Shown: positions 1 to 8,765 of the stretch, piece by piece
How positions within the stretch are numbered: the stretch's first letter is position 1
How the letters are laid out: every line of letters begins with the position of its first letter
Source: Saliniradius amylolyticus
GTDB lineage: Bacteria; Pseudomonadota; Gammaproteobacteria; Enterobacterales; Alteromonadaceae
Assembly (NCBI RefSeq): GCF_003143555.1
Contig: NZ_CP029347.1
Location: 2,728,001 to 2,792,000 of the forward strand
Direction: 5' to 3'
DNA length: 64,000 nt
Made by a program: the position numbers and the translations under genes
The notes under the pieces: model-generated
What the model saw: only the letters and a program-made list of their open reading frames with translations
Database searches by the model: none
Told to the model about the DNA's origin: nothing

Positions 1-2402
1 TCCAGTTCGGCGTTGCTGTCCACAAAGGTGGCATTCAGCTGTAAGCCGAATCCGCTGTCCAGAGTGTGGATCCAGTTGGCTTCAATACCGTCCACGGTGG
101 CGCTTTCACCATTGGTAGGGCGGTTGACATCAAAGTCAGACCATTGTCCACCGAAATCCAGGTCAAAGTTTTCCACGCTGTTAGTCCGGACAATGAAGTT
201 GTCCACTGACTTTTTAAAGTAAGCCAGTGACGCCATGCTTGCCTCGTCGTAATAGTACTCCAGCGATAAGTCGAAGTTTGTCGACTCAAAGGGACTCAGC
301 ATAGGGTTGCTGCCTTTGGCAGTGCGCAGATCCGTTGTTGTGGAAGTGACACTCAAGGAAGGCGCCAGATCGGTCAGCGTTGGTCGTGTAATAGTTTTTG
401 AGACACCGGCTCTCAAAACGAGTTCGTCGGTAATATTAAGGTTACCGCTAATCGAAGGCAGCCAGTTGTCATAGTCGTTCTCAATAGCTACAGCTTGATA
501 ACCTTCATAGCGAGGGACAAGGTTCACCGACTGCTCAACTGGCTTTTCGAGGCCTGCTAAGCTCTGAATTGTGCCATTGGAGGTCTGGTCTGTCTTAGAG
601 TAACGCAGTCCGGCAACAAGGCTCCATGTCATGTCCCCCCAATCCCCATTGAAGTAGGTGTCGGCATAGAATGAAGTGACATCCTCTTCAATCTCATAGG
701 CATCATTGGTTGCTCGGGCAGTAAAGCCGCCATTTGAACTGTGCAGCGCAATTAATGCGTCTTTAATGTCAGGGCTTTGAGTTAAGAGCTCTAGAGACGC
801 AGGGTCGTTGGCCAAATCCCACATGGCCGATTCATTCAACTCAAAGAATTGTGCGGCCAGATCGGCGGCCGGGAACACATTGCCATAATTACGCACCGTG
901 GCATGAGCACTGGTCGCCACAGGCCGTGAGCCACTATTCTGGTACATTTTTATCAACTCTTGAGGAGTTTGATAGGCAACATTCTGCTTAGATTTTGACA
1001 GATAATGCGCACCAAACTCCACCTTATTGAAGTACTCACCGTCCACAAGATAGGAGAAGTCTAGGCGAAGCTGCTGATTCTCTGCCTCTGTGTAGTTGCC
1101 ATAACGCTCCATATGACGCATTTGCAAATCGGACAGTTCCGCATTTTCAGGCAGCGTAACCGATGGATCTACGTGAATCATGGACGGCACCTGTCCCGTC
1201 GTATAATCCAAGATAATCCCTGGCTGATTCAATGCCTCTAACGTCTGGCGTGAATCTAGACCCTTATTGTCATTTTCTGCCTTCGACCACGCGAAGTCAG
1301 CATTAAGACTGAGTCGATCATTAATAATCCAGTCCGCATTCAAACCTAACACTTCTGTGGTCGACGGACGATGCTCTTCGAAGCGTAAATGAGCGTAGCC
1401 AGAGTAACCATCAGCGTGAGTCTGACGCACAACCGTATTGTTTGCATCCACCTCATCAATAGAGTGGGTAGCCCAGAACCAGTTATAAGCCTGGTTGTTA
1501 ACACTGTCCACATCCAGTTTGGAGTAAAGATAATCCCCGGACAGAATCAGATCATCGGAGGCCTGAAACTGCACCGCCAGATTGCCGCCGACCCGCTGAC
1601 GGTCCTCTTGGGTCACACCGCGACCTATCGCCTGATGAGAATAAAGCCCCTCGGCCACACCGAGAACCTTACGCCAACCATCATCAGGGCCGACATCACG
1701 ACGATGAGCGTACAAGTCGAGATCCCGCTGGATTATCCCATCATTATTCACTTCATAGCTCTGAGCTTCACGGTTCTGATAGGTAAATGACGCCAGCAAA
1801 CCAAGACGGTCATTCAAGAAGCGGTCTGTTACCAGGAACGATGCCTGAGGCGTAATGCCTCCCCGGTTTTGCTCACGCACACCCTCGATGCTGCCTGCGG
1901 CATGAAACCCTTCGAAGTCAAAAGGTTGAGCAGTACGAATATCGATATTGCCGCCAATGCCGCCTTCCAGCATTTCCGCTGTCGACGTTTTGTTCACATT
2001 GATATTACTGACAAGCTCAGAGGCCAGCGTATCGAACCCAAATGCACGACTCTGGCTCTCACTTGCGATCTCACGGCCATTCAGGGTTACACTGCTGAAG
2101 TCCGGGCCCATTCCTCGGATGCTCACAAAGCGGCCTTCACCACCACTGCGGTCGATAGACACACCGGTTATACGTTGCAACGACTCGGCTAAGTTTGAAT
2201 CAGGAAACTTACCAATGTCTTCGGCTGAAATGGTATCCACCACATTGTAAGCAAAACGCTTGTTGTTCATTGACTTCACCAGGCTGCCCTTAATGCCGGA
2301 TACCTGGATGACCTCAACGTCTTTTTCCTGTTCATTGGCCTGAACCGTCAAGCTCAGTGATGCCGCAACCGCAGCCGTAATCAGACTCTTATTGAATTTC
2401 AT
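1..2402 (-). CDS. TonB-dependent receptor, carbohydrate type (partial, C-terminus outside window)
   Basis: Outer-membrane receptor that probably imports oligosaccharides released by the locus enzymes, powered by TonB. About 800 residues are visible and the beta-barrel C-terminus runs off the left edge. The N-terminus (MKFNKSLITAAVAASLSL) is a signal peptide. The plug domain follows, with the motifs IGKFPDSNLAESLQRITGV and VSIRGMGPDFSSVTLNGRE that are typical of the large TonB-Xanth-Caul receptor group often found in sugar loci. The start is the ATG at 2402. A GTCTTCATA operator-like site lies about 80 bp upstream. Family assignment is secure. The substrate is inferred only from the neighbouring PL8, GH88 and TRAP genes. 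Confidence 0.9.
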   Translation of the reverse strand, partial: MKFNKSLITAAVAASLSLTVQANEQEKDVEVIQVSGIKGSLVKSMNNKRFAYNVVDTISAEDIGKFPDSNLAESLQRITGVSIDRSGGEGRFVSIRGMGPDFSSVTLNGREIASESQSRAFGFDTLASELVSNINVNKTSTAEMLEGGIGGNIDIRTAQPFDFEGFHAAGSIEGVREQNRGGITPQASFLVTDRFLNDRLGLLASFTYQNREAQSYEVNNDGIIQRDLDLYAHRRDVGPDDGWRKVLGVAEGLYSHQAIGRGVTQEDRQRVGGNLAVQFQASDDLILSGDYLYSKLDVDSVNNQAYNWFWATHSIDEVDANNTVVRQTHADGYSGYAHLRFEEHRPSTTEVLGLNADWIINDRLSLNADFAWSKAENDNKGLDSRQTLEALNQPGIILDYTTGQVPSMIHVDPSVTLPENAELSDLQMRHMERYGNYTEAENQQLRLDFSYLVDGEYFNKVEFGAHYLSKSKQNVAYQTPQELIKMYQNSGSRPVATSAHATVRNYGNVFPAADLAAQFFELNESAMWDLANDPASLELLTQSPDIKDALIALHSSNGGFTARATNDAYEIEEDVTSFYADTYFNGDWGDMTWSLVAGLRYSKTDQTSNGTIQSLAGLEKPVEQSVNLVPRYEGYQAVAIENDYDNWLPSISGNLNITDELVLRAGVSKTITRPTLTDLAPSLSVTSTTTDLRTAKGSNPMLSPFESTNFDLSLEYYYDEASMASLAYFKKSVDNFIVRTNSVENFDLDFGGQWSDFDVNRPTNGESATVDGIEANWIHTLDSGFGLQLNATFVDSNAEL

Positions 2403-2470
2403 AATCGTACCTTACTTGTGCTCTCAATGTGGTGTGCAAGCTACTGACTGCTCTCTAATAGCTGACACGT

Positions 2471-2495
2471 TAGTAATCAGTCTTCATACATCTTA
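2471..2495. promoter_or_regulatory. GntR-regulon operator-like site 1
   Basis: It contains CAGTCTTCATACATCTTAC, matching the GTCTTCATA core shared by six intergenic sites in this locus. It lies upstream of the TonB receptor at 2402. Binding by the GntR protein encoded at 25524 is inferred from co-occurrence. Confidence 0.5.
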
Positions 2496-2621
2496 CAAAC
2501 ATATATTCAGATGATCAACATTGCCGTAATTTTTTTTTAACAAAGATGAAATGAGTATCTGAACTGCAGAAGACTGAGGGCTCAGCCCTGGTCAGCCATT
2601 CAACTGAACTGGAAAAGGGAG

Positions 2622-4217
2622 TTACTTCGAGAGGCGAAGCTTTAATTGATTGGCTTCAATAAAATAAAAGTCAGCGTAGATAATGCCAGTGTCGATCTCA
2701 CCCGCGGCTGGCATATTGCCGGTTGCTTCCATCAGCAAAAAGCCCCGTTGATAAGCACTGGATTCTGGCGCTCTGTGACTCAGATAATTTTTGGTTAACG
2801 CAGCCATCACCCTATCAGCCAACGCAGTGACTTGCTGCTTTTCAGGCCAATCCGGGTTTAAGGCCAAACGATACAGCCCAGCCGCAATCAGAGCTGCCGC
2901 AGAAGTGTCTTTAGGAATAGCACGATCCCTCGCGTGCTTAATACTCTCCCGGCCGCATGGGTAAAAAAGATCGCCCTCTGACAGGGGCTTGCCTTCCGGC
3001 GTCTCCCACAGCATCAGACGTTCTCTGGCAGAAACCGTCAGCATTGCCGTCGACAACGCCAACGGCTGATAGCCCTTATACGGGAGGATATGTTCATCAA
3101 GTTGTCGTGGACACAAATCCTGCATTGGTGAATAGGTCAGTCCCCGGTCATCAATCACCAGGTTGTTCGCGTCTTCATCCGCAGCAAAAAAGTCCCAATC
3201 CGGCACCGGGTGCGAGACGAGTAAAGACTCCAGTGTGGACACTAAAGACTGCGTATGAGTCATAAAGTGAGAACGCTGCCTATTATGGTTAAACGCTTCC
3301 GGGTAGGCTAATAGTGTTGCGAACCCATAGAGCGACCAGCCCTGCCCTCGCGACCAGGCACTATGATTGCCTAAACCTTGCCAGTTTCCGGGTAAATCGA
3401 GCTGATGATCGTACAGATGATAGGCAATGGTGAGTGGTAAGCCCGGCTCTCTTTCAAGGGTAAAATAATGTTTGTCTATGGTTCGCTGACCATGACTGAT
3501 TGCGGCCTGCTGATGCTCGCTCTGTGAACTGGTGAGTAACAACTCTAAGTTCATCATATTATCGATGATCACGGGCAGCTGCCAGGGTTGAGCAATGTCA
3601 AAGGCCATCGGTTCAATGCCTTGAGCACCACGCACGGGAAACTTAATGGCAGGTAACCAATCCCACGACTGTACGACTCCATACTCAGGACGATACCGTT
3701 GATACAAGCTTTCGCGGGCCTGATTCAATGCTCTGGTGTAGCGATGTTTTAGCGGAGCGGGCAGGTCAGGATAGTCCAATGCTTCAGCAAACGAATCATA
3801 CGCAATGAAGCCGAGATCATGGGTATCGGTGCGCCAGACCTCTGGATATATTCGCTGCTGATAAGCCACAGCGTGGTTTTGCAAGCGCCGCCGTAATACC
3901 GTATCCGATTCATTCAATGCCTTGGACACGGACAACAATTTCCAGAAAGCCCCTGGGTAGAAACCATTCGTCCATTTACCCGGGACCGCCATTTGAATGT
4001 CGTCGCCGTGCAGTGCTCTGGGAGTGCACAGATGAAGTGATTCCTGACACAAAACAGGCAATTGCAGGTGCTGACGAGCCTCTACCTGCTGCATCATTTT
4101 AGTGTATTGCGTCAGGGCAAAGTTGAGATTGGCTTTGGCCTGACTGGGCGTAAAGACTTCAGCCTGACTGGCGCCCGATAACAAGCAAATCCCCAGTAAA
4201 TAGAAACGCCAACCCAT
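2622..4217 (-). CDS. GH88 unsaturated glucuronyl hydrolase, exported
   Basis: Predicted to hydrolyse the terminal 4,5-unsaturated uronic acid from oligosaccharides made by a polysaccharide lyase, releasing 5-keto-4-deoxyuronate for KduI. The 531-residue protein starts with a signal peptide ending near SQA (residue 19), so it should act in the periplasm. The two GH88 catalytic aspartates are recognisable in HDLGF (D134) and IIDNMMNLELL (D219). WSRGQGWSLYGFA and DTGIIYADFYFIEA are also typical of the family. It is about 100 residues longer than the classical Bacillus enzyme, mostly at the N-terminal side. It begins 9 bp after dctM and is the last gene of the kduD-kduI-dctPQM operon. Confidence 0.88.
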   Translation of the reverse strand: MGWRFYLLGICLLSGASQAEVFTPSQAKANLNFALTQYTKMMQQVEARQHLQLPVLCQESLHLCTPRALHGDDIQMAVPGKWTNGFYPGAFWKLLSVSKALNESDTVLRRRLQNHAVAYQQRIYPEVWRTDTHDLGFIAYDSFAEALDYPDLPAPLKHRYTRALNQARESLYQRYRPEYGVVQSWDWLPAIKFPVRGAQGIEPMAFDIAQPWQLPVIIDNMMNLELLLTSSQSEHQQAAISHGQRTIDKHYFTLEREPGLPLTIAYHLYDHQLDLPGNWQGLGNHSAWSRGQGWSLYGFATLLAYPEAFNHNRQRSHFMTHTQSLVSTLESLLVSHPVPDWDFFAADEDANNLVIDDRGLTYSPMQDLCPRQLDEHILPYKGYQPLALSTAMLTVSARERLMLWETPEGKPLSEGDLFYPCGRESIKHARDRAIPKDTSAAALIAAGLYRLALNPDWPEKQQVTALADRVMAALTKNYLSHRAPESSAYQRGFLLMEATGNMPAAGEIDTGIIYADFYFIEANQLKLRLSK

Positions 4218-4226
4218 GATGCTTCC

Positions 4227-5528
4227 CTATTGATACAACCCAGTTATGGTAGGCAGCCATTCACTGACGGCAGGCACGTAGGTGACAATCATTAGTGCCA
4301 CAAACATTGCCATATAAAGGGGTAATAGTGGTGGAATCACCCTGGCAATACTCGCCTTACCCACCGAGCAGCCCACAAACAGCACCGAGCCGACCGGCGG
4401 TGAGCACAACCCAATGGACAGGTTCATGACCAGCATAATGCCAAAATGCAAAGGACTCATGCCCAGACTCTCGGCCACCGGCAGTAATATCGGGGTAAAA
4501 ATCAGTACCGCTGGCGTCGTGTCCATAAAGGCGCCAATGAACAACAACATCAGGTTAATGATCAGCAGCAGGATAATGGGATTATCACTGATCCCCAATA
4601 ACGCCTGAGTGATCAACTGAGGAATGTTCTCATAAGCCAGTATCCAGGACATGGCTGAAGACACGGCGATCAGCATCATCACGATCGCCGTTACCTCGGC
4701 GGTCTTGAGTAACACGGCCGACAGTTCTGACCAACGAATCTGCCGGTATACGCCCATAGCAAGTGCCAACGAATAGACTACCGCTATAGCACCGGCTTCT
4801 GTGGCGGTAAACAGCCCTGAGATAATCCCCCCCATGACCAGGACCACCATAAACAGAGCAGGCATTGCTGCCCCCGTGCGCCTGATAACTTCCTTAAACG
4901 GCAATGCCGCCATAACCGGATAGCCGCGCACTTTAGCAAAGGTGGCACACACCAGCATGAGGGAAAAGGCCACCAATAGCCCGGGTAAATAGCCCGCCAC
5001 AAACAACGCCGATATCGATACACCACCACTGGCAATAGCGAATACAATCAATATATTACTGGGCGGAATGACCATCCCCGTCGTCGCCGCGGCAGTCGTC
5101 ACAGCGGTAGAAAAATTCCTGTCATAACCTTTCCTTTCCATCTCTGGAATCATAAAGCTGCCAATGGCACTGGTCGTCGCTACCGCTGATCCAGAGATTC
5201 CGCCAAACAGCGCACAGGAAACGACGTTAACCAGTGCCAGTCCACCCGGCAACATGCCGATATACGCCATCGCAAAATCTATCAAACGCCGGGCTATCCC
5301 CCCTTGTCCCATAATGACGCCAGACAAGACAAAAAACGGGATCGCCAATAGCGCAAAGCTATTGAGGCCATTCGCCATCCGCTGCGCCAACGTAGTGACC
5401 GCCGGCATGGCATCCATACTGAGCAGCATGGTTACCAGAGTCGCAAATCCGATGCTAAAGGAAATCGGTACACGCAATACCAGCAACACCAGGAACACCA
5501 CCAGCAGCACCAGCCCACCAAACTCCAT
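4227..5528 (-). CDS. dctM: TRAP transporter large membrane subunit (DctM family)
   Basis: Large integral-membrane permease of a tripartite ATP-independent periplasmic transporter, using an ion gradient to bring a carboxylate sugar, here probably an unsaturated or keto-deoxy uronate, into the cytoplasm. The protein has 433 residues and is almost entirely hydrophobic segments, with DctM signatures such as GGISGSAVATTSAIGSFMIP and TGMVIPPSNILIVFA. I start it at the ATG at 5528 (MEFGGLVLLV), just behind the dctQ stop at 5531, because a longer reading would overlap dctQ without need. It forms an operon with dctQ and dctP upstream and the GH88 gene downstream. Confidence 0.93.
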   Translation of the reverse strand: MEFGGLVLLVVFLVLLVLRVPISFSIGFATLVTMLLSMDAMPAVTTLAQRMANGLNSFALLAIPFFVLSGVIMGQGGIARRLIDFAMAYIGMLPGGLALVNVVSCALFGGISGSAVATTSAIGSFMIPEMERKGYDRNFSTAVTTAAATTGMVIPPSNILIVFAIASGGVSISALFVAGYLPGLLVAFSLMLVCATFAKVRGYPVMAALPFKEVIRRTGAAMPALFMVVLVMGGIISGLFTATEAGAIAVVYSLALAMGVYRQIRWSELSAVLLKTAEVTAIVMMLIAVSSAMSWILAYENIPQLITQALLGISDNPIILLLIINLMLLFIGAFMDTTPAVLIFTPILLPVAESLGMSPLHFGIMLVMNLSIGLCSPPVGSVLFVGCSVGKASIARVIPPLLPLYMAMFVALMIVTYVPAVSEWLPTITGLYQ

Positions 5529-5530
5529 GA

Positions 5531-6004
5531 CTAGGACTCCCTCAAAACAGAAATCAGCGCAGAACACGCATAAACGGATATAACGACACCGGATATCGGC
5601 AGCACGGCGTAGACCCAGGCCATATTGAGTTGCAGCGCAGAGGATTGCTGGCCTGGGTCAATGGCTAACGCCATCAGTTGAATGCCACCTAACACCATGA
5701 CAGACAGAGCAAAACTCAAAACGACGCCATGTACCAATACCGTCACACGCCGCTGCCATAGCTGTGACAATTGATTCACCAGCAAGTCCAGACCCAAATG
5801 TGCCCCGGTCCGGTAGGCATAGGATGCCCCTAAGATTCCGAGCCAGATCAACAAGAAACGAGCGATCTCTTCACTGTAAGCACTGGGGGTTTGTGTGACA
5901 TAGCGGGACAGGACTTGCCAGCAGACACAGACAACAATCGCTGCTGTCAAAGCCACCAACAACCGGCTCAGGCCCTTATCCAGCCAGGCTAGAGATAGCC
6001 TCAT
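5531..6004 (-). CDS. dctQ: TRAP transporter small membrane subunit (DctQ family)
   Basis: Small membrane subunit of the TRAP transporter, which pairs with DctM and receives substrate from DctP. The protein has 157 residues and four predicted membrane helices (around 15-35, 48-65, 88-108 and 128-148), and its length and topology are standard for DctQ. The motif RYVTQTPSAYSEEIARFLLIW is characteristic. The ATG overlaps the dctP stop codon (ATGA), indicating translational coupling. Confidence 0.9.
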   Translation of the reverse strand: MRLSLAWLDKGLSRLLVALTAAIVVCVCWQVLSRYVTQTPSAYSEEIARFLLIWLGILGASYAYRTGAHLGLDLLVNQLSQLWQRRVTVLVHGVVLSFALSVMVLGGIQLMALAIDPGQQSSALQLNMAWVYAVLPISGVVISVYACSALISVLRES

Positions 6005-6984
6005 TGTGATACTCCCATCGACTTAATGCGCTGCATTAGCGGCCCGACGGCGGAATCACTGAGACGCTGATGCAGCGGCTCAACAGCCTTATAGAACGGC
6101 GCTTTATCCGGACGAGTGATGGTCACTCCTGCCTCGGCCAATCTGGCTAACGCCTGTTGTTCCGCCTGTTCCCAAAGTTGACGCTGCTTCCGTACCGCAT
6201 CGTCCATAGCACGCTCCAGCCACCGGCGCTCTTTGGAATTCAGGCTATTCAGAACATGATTACTGATAATGATGACGTCAGGAATCGAAGCGTGTTCGTT
6301 CAATGAATAATGCTTCGCGATCTCGTAATGGCGCGACGAATAATAACTGGGCGGATTGTTCTCAGCCCCATCCACTACCCCCTGTTGCAAGGCGGCGTAC
6401 AGCTCACCCCAGGCCATGGGCGTGGCGGCGCCCTGCATCGTATCAATCAGCTGCACTGCCATAGGACTGTTCATCACCCGCACTTTCTTACCCTGAACGT
6501 CTTCTGGAACGGACACCATTGATTCGGTCATGTAGAAGCTGCGACTGCCTGCGTCCATGTAAGCCAGGCCGGTGAATCTGGCGGGTCGGGTGGCCCGTAA
6601 AATCTCCTCGCCAATGGCCGACTCCAGAACGCGCCAACGATGCTCATCGGAACGAAACAGGTAGGGCACACCAAAGACCCGCATTTCAGACACAAAGCCT
6701 TCCAGAGAAGCGGCGGAAACTTTGGTCATCGCCAGGCTGCCAATTTGGAGAAGCTCCACCATATCCCGCTCTGAACCAAGTTGGCCATTGGGATAAAGCT
6801 TCAGCTGCAGCTGCCCATTGGAGTAGATGACCAACCGCTCTGCCATATGCTGCAGAGCTTGATGCACAGAGTGATTAGTATCCAGAGTATGGCCTACCCG
6901 CAGAACCCGATGGGGACCTTCGGTCTGACAGGCCGATAAAGCCACCACCATTATTGCGATCAAAAGAGAAGAGTGTCGATACAT
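6001..6984 (-). CDS. dctP: TRAP transporter substrate-binding protein (DctP family), lipoprotein
   Basis: Periplasmic receptor of the TRAP transporter. About 327 residues. The N-terminus MYRHSSLLIAIMVVALSAC has a lipobox (LSAC), so the mature protein is probably a lipoprotein anchored to a membrane. DctP hallmarks include GQLGSERDMVELLQIGSLAM and the ligand-carboxylate arginine region KVRVMNSPMAVQLI, plus GVVDGAENNPPSYYS. The start at 6984 (ATG) is chosen over the GTG at 7005 because it gives a normal signal sequence. Its place between kduI and dctQ argues for a uronate-derived ligand. Many DctP proteins in such operons bind galacturonate or glucuronate. Confidence 0.92.
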   Translation of the reverse strand: MYRHSSLLIAIMVVALSACQTEGPHRVLRVGHTLDTNHSVHQALQHMAERLVIYSNGQLQLKLYPNGQLGSERDMVELLQIGSLAMTKVSAASLEGFVSEMRVFGVPYLFRSDEHRWRVLESAIGEEILRATRPARFTGLAYMDAGSRSFYMTESMVSVPEDVQGKKVRVMNSPMAVQLIDTMQGAATPMAWGELYAALQQGVVDGAENNPPSYYSSRHYEIAKHYSLNEHASIPDVIIISNHVLNSLNSKERRWLERAMDDAVRKQRQLWEQAEQQALARLAEAGVTITRPDKAPFYKAVEPLHQRLSDSAVGPLMQRIKSMGVSQ

Positions 6985-7022
6985 CACAGCCCCGCTAATA
7001 GGCACTCACCGATAACAATCTG

Positions 7023-7862
7023 TTAACGTATCTCGGCAGGACCATATTTGTCCATATCGTCATAATCCAGGTTTTCACCGGCCATCCCCCAGATGAAGGT
7101 ATAGTTAGCCGTCCCAGCTCCACTATGGATTGACCAGGCAGGAGAGATCACCGCCTGCTTATTTGCCATCCAGACATGCCGGGTTTCCTTGGGTTCACCC
7201 ATAAAATGGCAAACAGCCTGATCCTCTGGCACATCAATATAGAGATACGTCTCCATTCGACGATCGTGCTGATGTACCGGCATTGTATTCCAGATACTAC
7301 CGGGCTGCAGGCAGGTCATGCCCATCTGCAATTGACAGGTATCCACGATGCCGTTGATGATCATCTGATTGATGACGCGCTCATTACAGGTTTCTTTAGA
7401 GCCTAGCTCCAATACTTTGGCCTGATCTCGCCCCACCTTTTTCACTGGGTATTGAGCATGAGCGGGAGCGGAATTCAGATAGAACTCTGCCGGACGGGTC
7501 TCATCGGCGCTCTCGAAAACAACTTTTTCATTACCCGCTCCGATATAGAGCGCCTCTTTATGGCCCACTTCATATACCTCGCCATCAACCGTGACGCGCC
7601 CTGCACCGCCGACATTGATGGCACCTAATTCCCGACGTGCCAAAAAGTAGGGTGCTTTTAAGGGATCGATGCTCTCCAGCTCCAGCGCTCCCTTAACCGG
7701 CACAGCTGCACCGACGATAAAGCGGTCATAGTGGGTATAAACCAGCTTTATCTTATCTTCGACAAAGAGGTCAGTAAGCTGAAAGTGTTCACGAATCGCG
7801 TCGGTACCAAAACCTTTAAACTCATTATGGCCAACGGCGTACTTAACTTCGTAATCTACCAT
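7023..7862 (-). CDS. kduI: 4-deoxy-L-threo-5-hexosulose-uronate ketol-isomerase (KduI)
   Basis: Cytoplasmic isomerase (EC 5.3.1.17) that turns 5-keto-4-deoxyuronate, formed spontaneously from unsaturated uronate, into 2,5-diketo-3-deoxygluconate for KduD. The length of 279 residues matches E. coli KduI (278). The cupin metal site is visible as MPVHQHDRRMETYLYI (two His and a Glu) followed by VCHFMGEP. A clear ribosome-binding GGAG precedes the ATG. It follows kduD by 22 bp and precedes dctP by about 38 bp, forming one operon for uronate use. Confidence 0.97.
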   Translation of the reverse strand: MVDYEVKYAVGHNEFKGFGTDAIREHFQLTDLFVEDKIKLVYTHYDRFIVGAAVPVKGALELESIDPLKAPYFLARRELGAINVGGAGRVTVDGEVYEVGHKEALYIGAGNEKVVFESADETRPAEFYLNSAPAHAQYPVKKVGRDQAKVLELGSKETCNERVINQMIINGIVDTCQLQMGMTCLQPGSIWNTMPVHQHDRRMETYLYIDVPEDQAVCHFMGEPKETRHVWMANKQAVISPAWSIHSGAGTANYTFIWGMAGENLDYDDMDKYGPAEIR

Positions 7863-7884
7863 GATGGAATTCTCCTATTAGGGT

Positions 7885-8655
7885 TTATCGAGCCAGCCAG
7901 CCGCCGTCGACGGCTAACACGTGGCCATTGATGTAGTCACTGCCCTGAGAGGCTAAAAATACAGCGGCCCCACTAAGCTGCTCTGGCTCTCCCCATCGTC
8001 CGGCAGGGATGCGCTTTTCAATTTCTTTGTTGCGCTCAGGGTCGGCTTGCAGTGCGGCGGTGTTATCGGTACGGAAATAACCTGGTGCGATGGCATTCAC
8101 CTGAACATTGGCACTGGCCCATTCATTCGCCAGGGCCTTGGTCAGACCCACGATAGCGTGCTTACTGGCGGCATAGGCCGGAACGGTAATCCCTCCGGTG
8201 TAAGACAGCATTGAGGCAATGTTAATGATCTTGCCCTGGCCGCGCTGAACCATGTGTTTACCAATGATCTGGCTTAACAAAAAGGGCGCATCAATGTTCA
8301 CATCCATCACCCGCTTCCAGTCCTCAAACGGATAGTCAACGGCCGGACTGCGGGCAATGGTGCCGCCATTGTTAACCAGTACATCGACCTGACCCGTGAC
8401 GCCCAAGGCCTGCTCAGCCATTGCCCTGACCTGATCGGGTTGACTCAAGTCGGCGACAAGCTCGTAGCTTTCCCCATCAAACTCAGCAATGGATGCTCTG
8501 GTCGCATCGCAGCCCCCTTCTCGCGAACTGCTGCACACCACCACGGCACCGGCCTTTGCCAGACCAATAGCCATGGCCTGTCCTAACCCGCGACTGGCGC
8601 CGGTTACAAGGGCCGTTTTGCCTGCTAAAGAAAACACATTGTATTCTTGGCTCAT
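7885..8655 (-). CDS. kduD: 2-dehydro-3-deoxy-D-gluconate 5-dehydrogenase (KduD)
   Basis: Short-chain dehydrogenase (EC 1.1.1.127) that reduces 2,5-diketo-3-deoxygluconate to 2-keto-3-deoxygluconate, the substrate of KdgK. The 256 residues show the Rossmann motif VTGASRGLGQAMA, the N-x-G loop VNNGGTI, and the catalytic Tyr and Lys in YAASKHA. It is the first gene of the kduD-kduI-dctPQM-GH88 operon. An AGAGG ribosome site precedes the ATG and a palindromic GntR-type site lies about 40 bp upstream. Confidence 0.95.
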   Translation of the reverse strand: MSQEYNVFSLAGKTALVTGASRGLGQAMAIGLAKAGAVVVCSSSREGGCDATRASIAEFDGESYELVADLSQPDQVRAMAEQALGVTGQVDVLVNNGGTIARSPAVDYPFEDWKRVMDVNIDAPFLLSQIIGKHMVQRGQGKIINIASMLSYTGGITVPAYAASKHAIVGLTKALANEWASANVQVNAIAPGYFRTDNTAALQADPERNKEIEKRIPAGRWGEPEQLSGAAVFLASQGSDYINGHVLAVDGGWLAR

Positions 8656-8690
8656 CTTCTCAAAGCCTCTTTCTGGTTAATTGTTATGAC

Positions 8691-8718
8691 TTATGTTGTA
8701 AGTCTTCATACAACATAA
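8691..8718. promoter_or_regulatory. GntR-regulon operator-like site 2 (palindromic)
   Basis: Perfect 10-bp arms TTATGTTGTA and TACAACATAA flank AGTCTTCA. This is the most symmetric of six related sites and lies just upstream of kduD, so it is the likely operator of the kdu-TRAP-GH88 operon. Assignment to the local FadR-type GntR is inference. Confidence 0.6.
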
Positions 8719-8765
8719 CACCTGCTAAGTTAGTGTCAATAATTCGTTAACGATTTCTGGTGAAC

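Noticed and set aside
1389-2250. Plus-strand frames of 100-133 residues opposite the first TonB receptor
   Set aside because: The minus strand carries an uninterrupted receptor with clear signal and plug motifs, and these frames lack ribosome sites.
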